This document shows, in pieces, positions 33,952 to 35,410 of a DNA stretch of 35,410 bases (positions are counted from its first letter, which is position 1; the number at the start of each line of letters is the position of its first letter). A program made the translations under genes and the position numbers. This stretch comes from Flavobacterium sp. (lineage in GTDB: Bacteria; Bacteroidota; Bacteroidia; Flavobacteriales; Flavobacteriaceae): the NCBI GenBank assembly GCA_015665265.1, contig JADFAM010000008.1, positions 1 through 35,410 of the forward strand, read 5' to 3'. The notes beneath the pieces are model-generated. The model was not told the DNA's origin. It searched no databases and saw only the letters and a program-made list of their open reading frames with translations.

Positions 33952-35148
33952 ATGAGTGCATTTTCTCCATTCAGCAAAGAGGAATTAATTCCTCAAACAG
34001 AAATGTTAGAGATTAAAAAGCAAAAAGGACAATTATTTATTGGTTTACCAAAAGAAACTCTTTTTGAAGAAAAAAGAATATGTCTCACCCCAGATGCTGT
34101 ATCAGCTCTAACATCCCAAGGTCATAGGATTATTATTCAATCTAGTGCTGGAGATGGATCTAATTATAGTGATAGTGAATATTCTGAATCAGGTGCAAAA
34201 ATATCATACAATACCAAAGAAGTTTTTAATTGTAATATAATTTTAAAAGTAGCTCCACCTACACTAGACGAAATAGCACTCATGACTCCTCAAAGTGTTT
34301 TAATTTCCTCTCTTCAATTAAAAACTCAATCCAAACAATATTTTGAAGCTTTAATTGAAAAAAGAATAACTGCTGTAGCTTTTGACTATATTAAAGATGA
34401 ACATGGTGTGTATCCAGTTTTAAAATCATTAAGTGAAATAGCAGGAACCGCTTCTATATTGATAGCCTCTGAGTTAATGAGTAATATTAATAAAGGTAAT
34501 GGTCTTCTGTTAGGTAATATTGGGGGTGTACCTCCAACCGATGTAGTTATTTTAGGAGCAGGAAGTGTAGGAGAATTTGCTGCAAGATCAGCGCTTGGTT
34601 TAGGAGCGAGAGTAAAGGTTTTTGACAATTCAATTACTAGACTAAGAAAACTTCAACAAAGTTTACATACACCAATTTACACATCAACTATTCAACCAAA
34701 AACAGTCGCAAAATCTTTACGAAGATGTGATATTGCCATTGGTTCTATTCGTGGTAAGGATAGATCACCTGTTATTGTTTCAGAGGATATCGTTAGGACA
34801 ATGAAAGATGGTGCAGTAATTGTTGACGTAAGTATTGATCGTGGAGGTTGTTTTGAAACATCAAAAATCACTTCTCACTCAAAACCAACATTTAAAAAAC
34901 ACGGTGTTATTCATTACTGTGTCCCAAACATTCCCTCTAGATACTCCAAAACAGCATCTTTTGCCATAAGTAACTTATTTACACCTTACTTACTTGATAT
35001 TGCAGAATCAGGTGGCTTTGAAAATGCAGCTAGATTTGATAAAAGTTTACGAAATGGGATGTATTTTTATCGTGGAGTTTTAATCAATAAAACTGTAGCA
35101 ACTTGGTTTGATCTTCCTTTTAGAGATATTAATTTGTTACTCTTGTAA
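33952..35148 (+). CDS. ald: Alanine dehydrogenase-like NAD-binding protein
   Basis: 398 residues of the alanine dehydrogenase / transhydrogenase-alpha N-domain family; it carries an extra N-terminus of about 25 residues (SPFSKEELIPQTEMLEIKK). NAD site GAGSVGEFAARSA is near 202-214. The pyruvate-binding lysine is K99 (IILKVAPP), the family aspartate is in VDVSIDRGGCFE and the asparagine in CVPNIPSRY. The catalytic histidine of known alanine dehydrogenases (YLHLA) is replaced: the segment reads ISSLQLK with Gln at 122. It may thus not be a true alanine dehydrogenase. Third gene of the porX-tsaE operon. Confidence 0.85.
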   Translation: MSAFSPFSKEELIPQTEMLEIKKQKGQLFIGLPKETLFEEKRICLTPDAVSALTSQGHRIIIQSSAGDGSNYSDSEYSESGAKISYNTKEVFNCNIILKVAPPTLDEIALMTPQSVLISSLQLKTQSKQYFEALIEKRITAVAFDYIKDEHGVYPVLKSLSEIAGTASILIASELMSNINKGNGLLLGNIGGVPPTDVVILGAGSVGEFAARSALGLGARVKVFDNSITRLRKLQQSLHTPIYTSTIQPKTVAKSLRRCDIAIGSIRGKDRSPVIVSEDIVRTMKDGAVIVDVSIDRGGCFETSKITSHSKPTFKKHGVIHYCVPNIPSRYSKTASFAISNLFTPYLLDIAESGGFENAARFDKSLRNGMYFYRGVLINKTVATWFDLPFRDINLLLL

Positions 35149-35227
35149 TACTTTCTAATATTTTTCTTTATTACTATTTTAAAACTATTTCTTTAGAAAA
35201 TTCATCTTAATATTTAAAAATTACCTC

Positions 35228-35235
35228 TAATTTTG
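35228..35235 (+). promoter_or_regulatory. Candidate -7 box touching the last gene
   Basis: TAATTTTG matches TAnnTTTG and lies four bases before the ATG at 35240, the same spacing as at 20001-20013; a leaderless message is predicted. Confidence 0.4.
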
Positions 35236-35239
35236 CAAC

Positions 35240-35410
35240 ATGAATTTATTCAAGCGTTTTATTTATTATATCATAGGTGTTTTCTTTGGTAGCCTTGTTG
35301 TTTATTTTATTTGGAAAGGTAAAGATGTTTCTTTTGACTACGGTATGGATGCTAGAACACTAAAGACAATAAGAACAAAAAAAATAATTTACTCTAATAA
35401 TGCTGAAACA
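35240..35410 (+). CDS. Partial small membrane-anchored protein (DUF4258-like), cut by window end
   Basis: Fifty-seven codons are visible and the frame is open at the window end. A basic start (MNLFKRF) and one membrane helix (IYYIIGVFFGSLVVYFIW) precede DVSFDYGMDARTLKTIRTKKI. As I recall, a DUF4258-type protein often follows ald in Flavobacteriaceae and has this opening, so I call it tentatively. It is too short for the track of longer frames but has good codon flow and a promoter box just upstream. Confidence 0.6.
   Translation, partial: MNLFKRFIYYIIGVFFGSLVVYFIWKGKDVSFDYGMDARTLKTIRTKKIIYSNNAET

Noticed and set aside
1..35410. CRISPR array, prophage, insertion sequence or defence system
   Set aside because: No spaced direct repeats, transposase, integrase or known defence gene; the helicase stands alone without restriction partners.

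Overview
The window is an AT-rich, gene-dense chromosomal segment of a member of the Bacteroidota, most likely a marine-type Flavobacteriaceae. This rests on several features: PorX of the type IX secretion system (T9SS), a secreted protein with a type A T9SS sorting domain, an LpxC-FabZ fusion, a bacillithiol-type redox protein (YtxJ), a split transketolase subunit, frequent promoter -7 boxes of the form TAnnTTTG, and almost no Shine-Dalgarno sites. I see no phage, insertion sequence, CRISPR array or defence island. Most genes are conserved housekeeping genes, so the interest lies in regulation, paralogues and altered residues.

Layout. 1-3621: an exported-looking partial gene and peptidase T (pepT), convergent with a PlsC-like acyltransferase, then rmuC. 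3850-8511: glyA and fumarylacetoacetase, divergent around a palindrome, then an SF2 helicase and YtxJ. 8512-11999: a 311-base leader region with an inverted repeat and a hairpin touching the start codon, then clpB and a secreted histidine phosphatase. 11996-14427: an arylsulfotransferase-like T9SS cargo and a lipoprotein. 14461-17257: smpB, maf, a transketolase C-terminal subunit and an outer-membrane barrel protein, ended by a strong bidirectional terminator. 17332-19671: an FKBP lipoprotein with a calcium-binding-type tail, an Hsp15-like S4 protein, a phosphoribosyltransferase and shikimate kinase. 19767-19948: tRNA-Lys(TTT) and tRNA-Leu(GAG). 20013-23950: a carboxypeptidase-regulatory-domain protein, a prohibitin and a von Willebrand A membrane protein.

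24041-30557 (minus strand) is the envelope block: lpxD, lpxC-fabZ, lpxA, efp and a second lpxD-like gene in one run with tiny gaps or overlaps, followed by sucD and fabG under their own promoters. LpxA, LpxC and LpxD make lipid A precursors, while FabZ and FabG work in the fatty-acid cycle that supplies their acyl-ACP substrates. 30592-35410: an HD-domain phosphohydrolase divergent from porX-tsaE-ald, then the start of a small membrane-anchored protein.

The observations most worth checking are: an A/U-rich hairpin that ends on the base before the clpB start codon and also contains a tiny upstream reading frame (possible RNA thermometer or leader); several -7 promoter boxes lying only 1-6 bases from start codons (possible leaderless mRNAs); an alanine-dehydrogenase-like protein with Gln at the catalytic His position; two different LpxD-type acyltransferases in one operon; and a structured intergenic RNA-like region at 20831-20964.
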